From: Erodium maritimum | Taxonomy: Eukaryota; Streptophyta; Magnoliopsida; Geraniales; Geraniaceae | Length of the DNA: 64,000 bases | Direction: 5' to 3' | Assembly: GCA_963921825.1 (NCBI GenBank) | Contig: OY997589.1 | Coordinates: 84,490,523-84,554,522, forward strand | In this document: in pieces, positions 11,385-24,080 of the stretch | Numbering within the stretch: the first letter of the stretch is position 1 | Layout of the letters: each line of letters opens with the position of its first letter | Made by a program: the position numbers and the translations under genes | The notes under the pieces: generated by a model | What the model was told of the DNA's origin: nothing | The model's input: only the letters and a program-made list of their open reading frames with translations | The model's database searches: none

Positions 11385-13310
11385 TAGTCGCGTGCCTCCT
11401 CCTTCTCCAGATTGTGATCTAACCCTAACTCTAGCTTATGTCATGTCGTCTGCTCCGTCGCCTACAACCTTCTTGATTACCGCGCCACCGCTACCTACTC
11501 TTGATGTGTTCCCTCCATCAACTATTGAGAAGCACTTCCCTACCCTCTCATAATGCCTTGAGACCTCCTTTTGGTTTCGTGCCTGATACAAATTAGGAAG
11601 AAACGTAACCCTAAAGCGTCTTCCTTTGTTTCGTCAACCACGCCATCATCATTATCGGTCATGCTCTTCTGACCTAGCCTCATATCGATACCTGATACGG
11701 CGGTGGTGGTTTTCTCTCTCGGGCTTGCAACACTAGGAATTGTCCCCGCAAAGCCGAAACGAGGTCGGCCTGTGAAGCCTCCCGGCCACGTACTGTCATC
11801 ATTGCCTGATGCACCGTCTTAAACCCTAATGGTCTTGTTCCAAGGGTCTTGTTCCAAGGGTCAAGGTGACGCCTGCGGATGAGGTGACAGCTGGGGTTCC
11901 AGCCCAACCCATCCCGTTGACGGTAATGAGGGTTCTCCAAGCTGACTTCTCTACATGCTCCCTCACCGAAGAAGAAGGGATGGAGTTGGTGGTTCCATAT
12001 ACTCCGGTAGACCCTCAGGTCATGGATTGTCTCCAATTTGTTATGGTGGAGCAACTTCTATCCCCCAACCCGCCTCGGAAGGACTCCATGCTCACGATCA
12101 TTACGCGTGCATGGGGATAATCGGCCTCGGCCTTGGTAGTCAAAGACATGGAGCCAAAGATCTTTTCTTTTTTACTTCACGTTCTAGGAGGCAAGGCCTT
12201 GGGTTCGCAACAACGAATCGTGGTGTTTCAATGGCCACCCACTACTGCTCTGAGAGATTGTGGACTCGATGGCGCGGGACCTCCTTAGGTTGGATCAGAT
12301 CTAACTTTGGGTGCCTGCTCATGGAATTCCGCCACCAGGTCGGACCAAGGCCACTAGGGAAGGCGTTAGTGCCAAATTGGGAGAGTGTAAGGGCGTCCCA
12401 TGTGATCAATTAGGCTTGTGTTGGGGCGGGACGATCAAGGTCCGATTCTGGATGGATCTGCATCGCTCTCTCCGCCGCACCATGATTATGAGGTTCAGGG
12501 GATTCCGGGAGTAGGTGAGGGTTACCCTAACCTATGAGCGCCTCCCATACTTCGGGTTTAATTATGGCCGCATTGGTCATATGGTTAGGGATTGTGAATG
12601 AGAGGTACCGAGAACCCCGAAGTTCGATGACTCGATCTTGGAGTTTAAGTTGGGCAAGCTGGAGAAGACGTACGCCATGGATTGGGGTACGGAAGAACCA
12701 CCACCACCACCATCGGGGTTCGCACTGCTCACCTCGGACACGATAGCTAAGGTCGAGTCATCTCGGGGAAATGGGCCACTTGTAGCCTCAGACACGATAC
12801 ATAACCTTCATCTAGGGGTTAAGGGTCGTATCGAGGCTGGTCCTTATCCCCGAGGGGTTTGGTATGCTTCATAGATAGGCCTCTTTGGGTTTGTCCCATC
12901 TATGAAGCTGCTTGGCCCACCTTGGATATTGCAGGGGATCCGCGGGAAGACCTAACGAGGGCTGGAAAATAGCCTCGCCACGAGGGATGATAAGAACCCA
13001 TCGCTTCAGGGACCTATTTTGCGAGGGGTCCCTGCTTTAAGCCTCCCCTCCCGTTTAGACTTTCAGGTTCAAGTTCGGTCGCCCACTTCACGACGAAAAG
13101 AGTCACTGGAAAGTAGGATCAAACAGCTTTAGGCACTACTTTGAGCAGTTCTCAGCTGTTTAGGTCTTTAGGTTTAGGTTATGTTTTTCAACACCGTCAC
13201 CTATTGTCAGGACTAATAATCTTGTCTTAGAGTTTTTTGGTCAAAGACCTTTCGGCGGATTTAACCGTTGTAATGACTCTTTTATAATTCAATAATATCT
13301 ATATATTACA
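11385..13310 (+). pseudogene. LINE ORF1 relic (DUF4283 / zinc-knuckle type)
   Basis: GC-richer block whose conceptual frames, broken by stops and frameshifts, match the nucleic-acid-binding first ORF of plant L1-type LINEs. The recognisable stretch is WVPAHGIPPPGRTKA, then LCWGGTIKVRFWMDL, then a decayed knuckle GFNYGRIGHMVRDC in which the first two cysteines are lost (about 12310-12600). It is followed by a proline-rich tail. A parallel copy occurs at about 60800-61460. A conserved 3' segment with GGGGTCCCTG (about 13024) is shared with the short retroposons described elsewhere. No ORF2 follows. Outer boundaries are approximate because no duplication was found. Confidence 0.65.
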
Positions 13311-13352
13311 ATCTAAAAATGATAACTCTAAATATAAAAAAAGAAGAAGGTA

Positions 13353-13430
13353 TTTTTAGCAAAATTGTCAGGAGCATTTTAGACGATTCGCGTTTAAATT
13401 CGATAATAGCACAAATAACAAAAAATGTTT
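13353..13430 (+). repeat. Dispersed repeat, empty-site copy of the 9845-9919 sequence
   Basis: The sequence GCAAAATTGTCAGGAGCATT and onward matches 9855-9919 joined to 11268-11280, i.e. the target of the foldback element without the insertion. It contains AATAGCACAAATAACAAAA where the occupied copy carries the duplicated ATAGTACAAA. Confidence 0.75.
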
Positions 13431-13566
13431 CATACATGATTGCTATTCAGGGCCATCCCTGTAATTAGTAGTCGATTAGTTATTCAATATATTAACGTAA
13501 ATATTTCATTAAAATTCAATATCGAAATAATGACGACAACTACTTATATATAGTTAATTTATTCTT

Positions 13567-15290
13567 TTTATTTTTTTGGGAATGTAAAAACATGTCCTTA
13601 TGTATTAGTTACGAAAAGTTTTAAGTATTGAATGATAAACCTTAAATTTACCAATCTGAAGTTTAGAAAGTTGCTAGGGTTCTGGTGGGAGACAGAGAAC
13701 AGCGACGTTCCTCCGCCGCTGTTTGGTAGATCAAGCCCCTTTGCTTGGTCCTTGGTGTTAGTTTGTGGTATCAGTTTGTGACCTACGTCCTAAAAGCCAG
13801 TGTTCACCGCGAAGTAGGAGTAATCGTGGGAGAAGGGGCTCTGAGTTTGGAGTCACGACTTCTTTTCCACTATTGGGAAATACTTTCTCTGACGCAAACC
13901 TTATTATATGTAGGGTTTTTGCGACTCTATGGTTACAGCGGCGGATCTTCTCCTACCTCTGTCCATGAGATTGCGATGAACAGGACAAAGCCATGGACAG
14001 CGGAATTTGGTATCGATATGGTGCCTCTACCGTCGCATATCGTGTCCAGAGAACATCGAAGGGGTCTACGGCGTCGCCCTCAGGCAACAGGGCCTCGACT
14101 CAGTGCGGAACGATGGGCTCGGCTGAGCTCCAGGTCGGCGAGGTTGCCGTCAAGGGCACCTGCGTTCCAATGGGGGTTTGATCCACCACGAGATTTGCGG
14201 GTGGAGGACGAGGACGGGAGAGGGGGATTGTTTCCAGCGGACTCGATAGAGTCACACTGTATCTTATTGCGCGGGGATACTGATCCACCGGAGCCCGGGG
14301 AGAAGCCGACCAGGAAGAATCGGCCGGGGAAGGAGGTAGTTAGGGTTTCGATGGCTGAGGACGGGTCGTGGGCTCATGGGCCGGGGGATCAGAACCGGGC
14401 TCGAAAACCTGATTGGACTGGACCGGGTGGCACCGTTACTCACCATGGATTGTTGGGTCAGCTTCATGAGAAGGGGAGGTCCAAGTCCTATGAGACGTGG
14501 ACCGAGGAGATACCATCTGTATGGACGGAAAAGGAGGTCGTCCCGTCTCTGTCTGGGAAGAAACGTCTGGAGCGGGAAGGGGAGCCGAAAGAATCGGAAG
14601 GATCGACGGCGTCAGATGGGGCGTCATATGTAGCAGCGGCGGGGGGCACAAGCAGCCCCGCCTCTAGGAATGAGTCTCTGGAAGTCCAGGGAGGGGTGGG
14701 TCGGCTGCATCACCTCCCTGGTTGATCGATGACGTTGGTTCCATCAACAGTCGACAAGATTCTCCCCTACCAGTCCGGGGTCAGCAATCCTGCGTTCAGG
14801 AGCCCTACAAGTATCACTCAAGGGAGGACGACGCACGCTGACTTACCGGGGGAGATGTCAGTCCACCACTATTAATCCTTCACTTGGTTGGCTCGACCAG
14901 TGCCTTTTGGTAGAAGTATGATGTATCGGTATCTCATGATGCTACCGCAGATGCCCCCTTCAACCGCCCCTATGTCCAGAGCAAAGTTTAATTTCATGCT
15001 CTTGCAGTATGTTAATTTCTTGTTTTATGATATGTAAGATGAGTGCAACTATGTGCTCATCGATCTACTTTATATTTCAGTAATAATAATTATGTTCTTC
15101 TCAAAAAAAAAATATACCTTAAATTTAGGTCACATGTCATTTACACGTCTTTATGAATTGGTTACATATCATTTACATATATTTACGAATTGATTACAGA
15201 TCTTTTATCTGTTTGATGAATTTGTCACATATCATTTACATCCCTCCAATAGTACCAATACGTTAGACTAGTTTTTTTGTTCGTGATCTA
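13567..15290. repeat. AT-rich palindromic MITE-like repeat, interrupted by a retroposon
   Basis: The flanks 13567-13650 and 15116-15290 together make one AT-rich repeat with inverted outer parts (TCCTTATGTATTAGTTACGA at the left, CCAATACGTTAGAC at the right). Inside is the repeated motif ATCATTTACAT. A second copy of this family occurs at about 51780-52010. The retroposon 13651-15115 splits it. Confidence 0.55.
13651..15115 (+). mobile_element. Short LINE-type retroposon (1,465 bp) with 12-bp TSD
   Basis: The block ends in a poly-A run (15103-15112) and is flanked by a perfect 12-bp duplication ACCTTAAATTTA (13639-13650 and 15116-15127), the signature of target-primed reverse transcription. 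It holds an open 326-codon frame (13745-14725), rich in R, G, S and E and without a domain I recognise. Endonuclease and reverse transcriptase are absent. Its 3' end resembles plant L1 tails, and it is likely mobilised by a full LINE. The 326-codon frame could be a captured or ORF1-derived coding stretch; whether it is translated is unknown. Confidence 0.85.
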
Positions 15291-16600
15291 CCAAGGTAAG
15301 TTTGTACATTTAACCTTTGTTTTTTTTATTAAGATTTGAGTGATCGATACTATTTGTCTTAAATGGAACTAATCTGATTCTCTGAACAATCAGAATTAGG
15401 TTCTATTCATGTGTTGGATGCTTGGTAATGAGATTTATGGATAAGGAGGTAATGGATTCAAATTAGGTAGGGGTGCCACTAAACATAGGACACTACCCTT
15501 GAAGTATATGCCATTTTAGTGACCCATGGGGCATGAGTAGTACAAGCAGAAGCACAACCTGCAATAATCACGTTTTGTCCAATGGAAGCATTTATAATTA
15601 TAGGTGGTTGGCCCTTTTGGGTCAGAAGATGATAATGAAACGTAAAATGTGTGGTAGAAAAAGAAAATTTTGTGGTGCAAGCATTTGCTTTTGTGGTAAA
15701 GAGAAGAAGATATTCTTTTATGGGGCACAAGGCCAAGATGGACCATAACCCTTGTTTTTATGTGATACGACCCCACTCTATTCTTTCCCCCTAGGTGTAA
15801 GGGTAAAGATGTAATTCCACTTATGGAAATTTGATGTCGGTATTGGGTTAGAGAAGGGGACGAAACTCTACCTTTCGTACAATTGAAATGGGACACTCGT
15901 GGTCTTCTTGGATTCATGAGAGTAGCTTGGCTTGGCTCAATACAAGGTCTAAAATATCAATCTCTAAGACATGTGCATAGAAAGCATTGAGTTTATTTTG
16001 GTATGGGAAAAACAAAATGTTAGATAATCTAACTAAATATCTGAACCTAAGATAGGTTATGAATAAATCGAGCGATAATAAAAATTACAATAAAATCGAG
16101 ATTGTCAACATGATTTTTTAAGATCGTTTAACATGGGTTGCCGCCAGAAACATGGTTTGTTAATGTTTGAATGCGGATGTAAGCGAATTGGACTCTACAT
16201 GTATTCTTGTTACCAGTTCAAGGCTTCAATCTCTAAGTCTTTATTGTCTTCCGATAGGATTCCGACATATATAGAGACTATTGGTATGAAGTGCATTATT
16301 TGAAAGAAGACTTTGGTGTGAATGAGGTGATAAACCAAGAACGGAAATTGCTTGTCATATGAGAGTTTTGTGGATTTTGTATCACTGGCCGCCTATTGTT
16401 CTTGTAGGTACTCATAAGGAAAGGTAGGGTGTTTATCATTTTTCGCCCGATGATTGGTACTACCTTCCTTCTCTTATACTGCCTCTGATGAACCTGGGTC
16501 TTGTGGGTCAAGTATGAACCTTTACCATAAGGATCTGACCTTCTTATAGGTACCGCTTTCCTAGCAATGTCCTTTCATTTCTTCATCCGTCCAGACAGGA
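15291..16600. other. Intergenic, no gene recognised
   Basis: Short frames on both strands at 15479-15917 have no recognisable motif. The rest is AT-rich unique-looking sequence. Confidence 0.35.
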
Positions 16601-17420
16601 TCTTATTTCTAGAGTCCTTCATCAATGTGCCCGTGTGGGACGAGAAATCGTTCGTCCCGGTCGACCCTCAGGCAGATCGAATGGGGTGTCATCAAGGATG
16701 ACGTTTTGAGTCCTTTATTATGTTGGTGGACGTATGTGGCTTAAGTGCTCATGACGTTTTGTCTCCCCTCTTGTATTTGTGGGAAAAGGCATGCCTGGTC
16801 GGAATCACCAGTATTCCTTAGTGGTTCCTTGAGACCTCTCGATAGGACAGGTGGAGGAATAATCTGGCCGCGAGGAACCCCCCTAATAGAGAGAACGAGC
16901 ATTAACCTGAGGAGGATGAGGTCGGGACATTCCTTTATGGATTGTGAGCCTCAGAGAATTTTTGGTGGACCCATGCATGTTAGCCCATCTTACGGGTCAA
17001 TCCTTCCGCGATTATTTGTTGCGCCTCAACGTCGGTTTCGCCTTGACTAATGGCTCGAAGTAACGTTCCTCCGGTCCCACGTCGTCGATAGGTATCGTGC
17101 AGTCTCAGATAATATACATAAGCCGGTGTTTCTGCTCGTCTTCATCTTCTCTCGGTCCAGGGGCTCCAGATGTTCTTTGTCTGGATATGAACTTGGGTCT
17201 CAATGGACCTTAGGGAAGCCTTCGCCAGCAAAGCTCTTCAGAGCTAGCGGTCTTTGGGGTTTTCGTGGCCGTTATTCTAGTGTTGGCCAACGGCTCCTAA
17301 CGAGCTCGAGGGTTGTCCAGTTCATGGATAATGCCAGCCTGGTGGCTGTTGTTACCGGATTTTGGGTTGCTAGACCAAAAAGGTTGACTCGACTAGATTC
17401 GTGGTGGTGTAGCAGTTGAA
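16600..17420 (+). other. Unrecognised GC-richer block with broken frames
   Basis: Composition and stop-interrupted frames (for example 16745-17050 and 17126-17419) suggest a decayed coding segment of a transposable element. I could not match it to a family. Residues such as DYLLRLNVGFA are legible across frames but not diagnostic. Confidence 0.3.
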
Positions 17421-18291
17421 TGATAGTCAAATGTTGGATCTCTTTGCTGGGGTATTAGGGTCGTGCCCCGATGGGTAAGGTTCCTCTCTTCTCCTTTTCT
17501 CATTTCGTTCCTGTAGAAAACTATTCACTTACCCTAGATTTAAATTCAATTATATTTCTTTGTTTTTCCGCCTCTTGGTCGGCGGGGGCTCGTCGATCGT
17601 GGTGTTGGCCCCCGACGGGTGGTTATTGGCCTTTTGGCCTATGTTGAAGTCATCTGGATTTAGTTTCTAGGGGTTCAAGTGTTCTGGTGGTTTTTGACCT
17701 CCGGATTATTTCGGCCGTTCATCCGTGTTGACTATCGGTGTGTCGGTGTCCATATTACTTGCTGAGATAGATTGCTTTTTACTTGTTCGAGTAAGGATTG
17801 GATTTCTCTGTCCAGAGTTTTTTGTGCTTCAAGTTTGCCAAATTTGGGTATTTCAGACCTAAATTTTTTGAGCTTAATGTTCGTTAAATTTGAGTATTGA
17901 GACCTCGGTTTTTTATGGTAAAAGTTTGTTGATTTTGGGTCAATAGACATCAGTTCTAATAAATCTGATTTTCTCCCAATATTGAAATTCATGGTTTGAG
18001 GTTGAGTTTGTTCATATTACTTGTTCACTTTGGTTAGGCCAAAACAAGTTTGGTTGACCTGGTTGTAGGGACTTTGCCCATGGTTCTTCCCTTTCATTCT
18101 TTGAAAGGTAATTTTTTAATATATGCATTGTTAATAAAATAAATTAACGGTTAAGTATCAAACTGTGGTTAAATATTTAGTAAGATATTATATTACAAAC
18201 AAAAAATTATACCACAATATTGCCTTGTAAATAAATATTTAACAATACATTATATTGGTTTTTCTCTTTCTAAATATAAATGAATGATATT
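17421..18291. other. Intergenic, partly LINE-tail-like
   Basis: GT/TTG-rich prose-like repeats (about 17640-18110) resemble the 3' portions of the retroposons near 33500-34100 and 63000-63440. No gene seen. Confidence 0.3.
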
Positions 18292-18308
18292 ATCTCTATA
18301 TCTATTCA

Positions 18309-19528
18309 ACAAAAATATTCTTTAATTTGCTTTCAGGTTCGTAGCTTTGTTGTATTTTTATACATGTGTGTATAAAAAAAAACTTCTCATTCGTTTCTGA
18401 GAGCCTCCTCTCTGTCCTAGTCGCGCTATGGAGTAGCCCCCTTTCCCCCGTCGCTGGATCTCCAACCGCCACTCCCACACTGGTCGACGTCCTTGTGACT
18501 CACGGTACTGCTCCCCCTTTTCCTTCTTTTGTTGCTGCCATCAGAATCGTCCCAATGAGTTTTTTCGATTTCGATCAAGATCCCTCCACGCTCGGTCGCG
18601 ACAAACCCTAGACCACCGCCTCCCACTGTACCCTCCTCTGGGGATCCGTCTCGCCGCTTCCCAGTTCCCTCTCCCTCCCCCCGGCGCCCTCTAATGCGGA
18701 TCAGGATTCCCAATCGCTAAACCCTAGGACGCCGCACCCTCCTACGCCTCCAGATCAACCGTTGGTATCCCCTAGTAAGGGTCTTCCCGCGCCCCGACTA
18801 CGGACCGAGGCGGGGTGCCTGTTGCTCAAAACTCGCGGGAGGACCGAGATGCCCTAGCCCACCCGGATACCGCCTGGATGTCAACCCAAAGAGCCATGAC
18901 CTTGCTCTGGCTCAGTACGACAAGAACAGCGAACCACAACCCTGGATTCTGGTGTCACCTAGCATGGGGAGAGGATCTAGGGCCCCCCCATCTAGTACCA
19001 CCATGGGGCCGCCGTGGTCGGCCCCTGGTCCTTACATCTCGACCCCGCTGGGTCATGGATAGTCTACTCATGCCACCCACGCCGTCGCCCCTTGCTCAGG
19101 GCGCCGACAAGGGTACTGATCCGACCAAAGGATCCATCACGCTACGTTAAGCACCTCCCAAGAGGCAATTCCAGGAGGAAGTTTCACGACAAAACTCGGC
19201 AAGGACTCAACATCCGAGCCGGGAGGGGTGGTGGATGCCTGAAGCCTCAGGGACTGGCCCTGGGAGGGGTCCCTGTCTGAGGTGTTGCCTCCCATCATCG
19301 CTATCACCTTCGAGGTCCATCAACTCCTCTGGTCTCCTTTCTGCATTCCCCCGCCTTATGTCCTAGCCCATGGGGCCCCAATCCAATACCGTCAGGGACG
19401 GTTATTTTATGAAAAGAATTACGAATATTTTACATGTTCTATGTCTATTCTCGGTGGTCAGAGAATTTCTGACGCATATTATTGTAATTGAAACATTTGA
19501 TCAATGAAAACAATTTTCGCTAAAAAAA
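18309..19528 (+). mobile_element. Short LINE-type retroposon (1,220 bp) with 17-bp TSD
   Basis: Ends in a run of A (19522-19529) and is flanked by the perfect duplication ATCTCTATATCTATTCA (18292-18308 and 19529-19545; the first A may belong to the tail). The body is GC-rich with proline-rich frames. A 3' segment containing CAGGGACTGGCCCTGGGAGG (about 19248-19267) is shared almost exactly with the retroposon 36837-37821. No endonuclease or reverse transcriptase is present. Confidence 0.87.
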
Positions 19529-19545
19529 ATCTCTATATCTATTCA

Positions 19546-20387
19546 CGACATGTGCTTAAAATGCTAAAGTAAACTAAAATGTCCCGTTCCTGAGCGGTCC
19601 CATGTCTATTCATTACATTATACACAACAATTTAGTACCATCTGACAAGTTGATCCTAAAACAACTAGCACAAAATGGAGGTTTCAGATCGAGCACATGC
19701 AACTCATAATCATATGCCCGGAAAGAAAATAGATCGCATTCCATTTTAGGTCCCCGAAGGTGTTCTTGACACAAACCTAATTTTATGCAATTGTATCATC
19801 CTAAAGTGAACCATACACATCCATTTTTGTAAAGAGATTCACATGCCCATAACTGTTTCATGTGTACCAATTCAACATGTGATCTTTCCTCGCCGGGAAA
19901 TTCAAACATGATTGCTAAATATGGGGTGGGTTTTCTCCTCCTGACCTAACCCTACTTGTATACCGTCTCGAATCCAAAATGTTTATTCTTAATTGGTACG
20001 GAGATTTTTGTTTCGAAATTCAAGCACAATTGGAAACAAATTTCTATAATCTGAATTTGTGTTTTCGTTTCAAGTAAAGACTGCACTCTTATATTTTAAA
20101 TATTTGAAAATTTTCAAGTAAACAATTTTAGAATTTTCGTTTTGACTTTTTAATTTTGAGGACAAAATTAGTAGAGATACGATTCAAGGTTTTTTGGTTT
20201 TTACTTATCATGTTAAAATTACATATAAAAAACAAAAAAGGCAAGTTCATGAAAATTTTAAAATACGACTGAAACTTGTAAAAAAAGGAATACAAGTCCC
20301 GAATTTGTATTAATTGATTAGCTATCTTCACCATAATTAAAAAAAAAAATATGTATTCCCTAATATAAGCTATGAAATTATCACACG
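19546..20387. other. Intergenic AT-rich sequence, no gene seen
   Basis: No coding or repeat structure could be supported. It forms the left flank of the nested cluster. Confidence 0.5.
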
Positions 20388-21243
20388 CAAATAAAAACGA
20401 CCTTGAGTTAATATCAAATGTGTTTCATAAATCTCTCGATTTTCTCTAAAAAGAAAACCCTAGTTTCGTTTCCTTCTCGGCCGTCGTCGACTCGCTGGCC
20501 CTTGTGGCCGGTCGGTTAACGGCGGCTCCACCTTCCCCTCTTTTGCTCCTGCCCTCCCTTCTCGAACCTTCCTTTTCCTTTCTTCCCCCTCCGTCCTTCT
20601 CCCGCTTCCTCTCCGTTTTCTCCTGTGTCGGTGGCCGGAATCGGGGTTCCAAATGAAGCTTTTCCTCTCTTCCTCCGAGAAGATGGCTACTGTTTGGCAC
20701 GATTTCAGTCGCCGGCTGGCTCCTGCCTCGCCTCCGTTCGCCGTGTGGTCATCTTGGGTCCGGGGATGTCTTGGGTCAGATTTGGCGTGAGACGCTCTTT
20801 AACACCGTTGATGGCGTAGATCTATCCGAGTTTCTGCTTCAGGCTATCTTTTGACGGCGCGTGTCTTTCTTCCCCTCCACAGATCCAGCGCGATTATCTC
20901 CGGATCTACTCACTCCACATGTACCTCTGCCTTTTTGGAACCGGATCCACGTGCTCGTGGGTAGAAGCTCTCTATTCCGGTTCTTATCAGTGGTTCTGGT
21001 GTCCGCAGTAGCGGGTTTGTTCGGGTCGAAGGCCCCTGTTTGGAGCAGCTCTACGAGTACCATTTATCATTCTCAGGTGAGTGTCTCCCCTCTTTCCCTC
21101 TCTGTTCCCTACGCTTCCTGATTTCCTATCCATCTGTGACTACTCTACACTGGTCTTAGACCCATTTTGGGTCTAGGACATCATCGCTTTCTTGGTGGTG
21201 GCCAGAGATGATGGTAGATCCTCGGGTCTCCGGTGTAAGCCTA

Positions 21244-23329
21244 TGTAAGACCCGCTCCCGGTCGAACCGATGACTTTTAAGGCAAGTTTGACTTTCTGTC
21301 GGAAAAGTCAACCGATGACTCAGGAAGTCACTCGGGGCTTTTCCGGGGCCCAAAAAGCTTAGCCAACATCACGGTTAGCTTAGTTGGGCCGTTTCCTTCA
21401 GTTTGACTGTAATTTTGTTAAAGTCAACCATCGGTCAAATTTGGGCTTTATATCTGTTGTTTTCCGATAAAATCTTGGAAAGCTGAAAATTAATTAAGTG
21501 GGAGTGACCACGCATGACACTTGTCATGCTTGGCTTGGAGGATGAAAATAGGGATTCAAATGGCCCTTATACCCTCCTAGCTTGCCTTTAAAGGGATAAG
21601 ACCTTAAGGGCTTTTGAGTAAATTGATATTTTAGGTCATTTAAAGGAAAGGGAGCAACAATTCAGCTCATTTCCTCTTGTTGCAGCCGAAAATCACAAGG
21701 AGAGAGGAGGAGAAGAGCTCATTTCTTGAGGAAGAAGATAGAGAAGAAAGCTTGGATTTTGGAGCTTGTTCTTGGTCCTTTTGCCTCCATTTTCACTTCA
21801 TCTTCTTCATCTCATCTCCCTAGAGACCGTGGGACCAAGCTAGGAAAGAAGGAAGAACGTGGACGCGAGCTAGGAGATCGAAGATCACGCCGGTACCCGT
21901 GTGAAGAACGGTGTGGTGACTATCGTTTGTGACATCAGAGTGTTGAGAGGAAGACCTTGAGGTAGGGAAAGTCTTAACTTCTCGTTTAAATGCTTAGCAT
22001 GCATGTTAGGATAATAAAATCGGAAAGGTCCTAGAAATGCCTACAGGATGCGAAAAACTAGAATAATTGTCTTTCAATTACTAATAACCGGAAGTGTCTA
22101 GTAATGCATGCGTAGGATGCCAATCACTAGCGTAACTCACTTTCTCCTGGGAATTGTTTTACTGGTAGAGTGGCCTTGGCAAGGCCCTCGGATTAGTTGT
22201 GTGTTAGGATCACATGCTTGGTTGTTTGGTTGCTTAGTGGATAGGCTAAAGAGTCTAATGGAACTAGTTGAATTGTATGCTTGAATGCTCGATTGAAGGT
22301 TTATATGATTGGTTGATTGAACTCGTGCTTGATTGTTGAATGTATTTGAATGATTGCTTGGTTCCTTAAATGGTTGATTGGAGAATCGAGTATGACTGGT
22401 TGTACCACGCGGTGCAATCAGGTGATCGATGGACCGACGGGTCATGACTGGTAAGTAAATGGTAAGTTATGGTTATGTGATTCGTGTGTTGTGGTTATGT
22501 GATTCGTGTGTTGGGGTTATGTGATTCGTGTGCTGTGGTTATGTGATTCGTGTGTTGGGGTTATGTGATTCGTGTGCTGTGTGTTGTGGTGAAATGGTGA
22601 TTCGTGAGCTATGTGTGATAGTGGAATGGTGTTCGTTGGGAATGGATTGCTTTGTGTTTCGCTTGAGTGTGTTACTCATTTATATCTGATTATTATTGAA
22701 TTGCCCTAGTGTATGCTTCCTATGGGAGTAATACCTTGGTTCCCGAGGACATATAGTCCCTTGGAGACGTTTCTGAGAATCCCGATGATAAGCGCCCTCA
22801 GGGGGTTGTTTCCGGTAGCCTCAATGATATGCGTCTCCTCTGGACTTGAGAGAAAATCCGAGAGGACACATCATATGTGGATCGGAGGGTGGTGACTTCA
22901 TGTGCCACGACATTGATTGGATTACCTATTGCCCGTAATTGTTAAGAGTTATCTTGTTGACTTATTGATGAAATTATTGAGTTTAAAGTCCACCTTGTTA
23001 TGTATTTTCCCTACTGAGCGCAAGCTCACCCCTATGAGTTTATTGTTGTGATTACAGGCATGATTGAGGAGTAGAGGCTCGGGAGCTTCTTGGTGTGGGT
23101 GTCTTATTAGAGACTTCGTTTAGATTTTTATTTCAGTTTTTGAACAAACCATGTTGGAGGATTATTATTACACCCCTTGAGGGTTTTATTCATGTTTTGA
23201 ACCGAGTTCTTCTGGTTTGAGACTTAATTGAAGGATTTATGAAAGTGTTGTTGGATGAATAGCGTTGAAAACCGTTTTTACTCAAGTCATGTCTCGAGTC
23301 CGGGCAAGAACCGGATTTGAGGCGTGACA
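21244..23329 (+). repeat. Gypsy 5' LTR (2,086 bp)
   Basis: Starts TGTAAGACCCGCTCC, ends GCGTGACA, same length as 31403-33488. It includes a run of about 20-bp units GGTTATGTGATTCGTGTGTT (22470-22580). A 68-codon frame near 21726 recurs in the right LTR and is simply LTR sequence. Confidence 0.95.
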
Positions 23330-23332
23330 ATT

Positions 23333-23344
23333 TGGTATCAGAGC
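23333..23344 (+). other. Gypsy primer-binding site
   Basis: TGGTATCAGAGC starts three bases after the 5' LTR and matches the complement of the plant initiator tRNA-Met 3' end exactly. Confidence 0.92.
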
Positions 23345-23749
23345 CTGGTTTCATTTGAAACAGGTGTTTTCAAACCTCAGACCGAATTCAATTAGGTGGG
23401 TAGAGTTAGGGAGTTCGAGTCGTAATACTCAGTGACGCGATTTGGAAACATTAACGCAGAGAGTTGGAACGACATGAATCGTGAGTCGCTTTAATGTTTG
23501 TCCTAAATGAAATCTTTACACTACAATGTTTGCATTACTTGATTGGTATCCTCTCCCTTGTGATCGGTGAAGCCGAATGGTTGAGATCGGAATTGGGTTA
23601 ACGAGCAGTGATCGACCCGCTATGCATTCGTTGTAGAATGAGCCCATTTTTGGTGGTGTTGCCATTTTGGTGGATCATTTCTAAAATTTTCGAGTTGTAG
23701 TTTGGTCTTATTCCATAGTTGACTTGTTTGATTGACCACTATTCTGGAG

Positions 23750-24080
23750 TATGAGTACTCCATGTGTGCTTGTATTGAGTGTTTTGGGAGGGGCGCGAGA
23801 ACCCCGTATTCCGTTGTTTGAGAACCTTGGGTGGGGCATGAGAACCCCGTAAATCGTTTGTGTTGAGGATGTTGGTGGGGCACGAGAACCCCGTGTGTGG
23901 CGAGTTTGGGGCACGAGAACCCCGTGTGCCCGTGTGTGGTGAATCTGGGGCACGAGCACCCCGTAGTATTTGGGAGCACGAGAACTCCGTTTATTGACTG
24001 TGTGGTGCACTTGAGGAGCACGAGAACTCCGTTTATTGATTGTGTTGTGTACTTGAAGAGCATGAGAACTCCGCGTACCT
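23750..24080 (+). repeat. Minisatellite GGGGCACGAGAACCCCGT
   Basis: About eight irregularly spaced copies of an 18-bp motif, drifting to GGAGCACGAGAACTCCGT toward the right end. They are separated by 10-40 bp with repeated TTTATTGATTGTGT. It lies in the untranslated leader of the gypsy element, upstream of gag. The motif has a self-complementary outer part (GGGGxxCGAGAACCCC). Confidence 0.8.
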
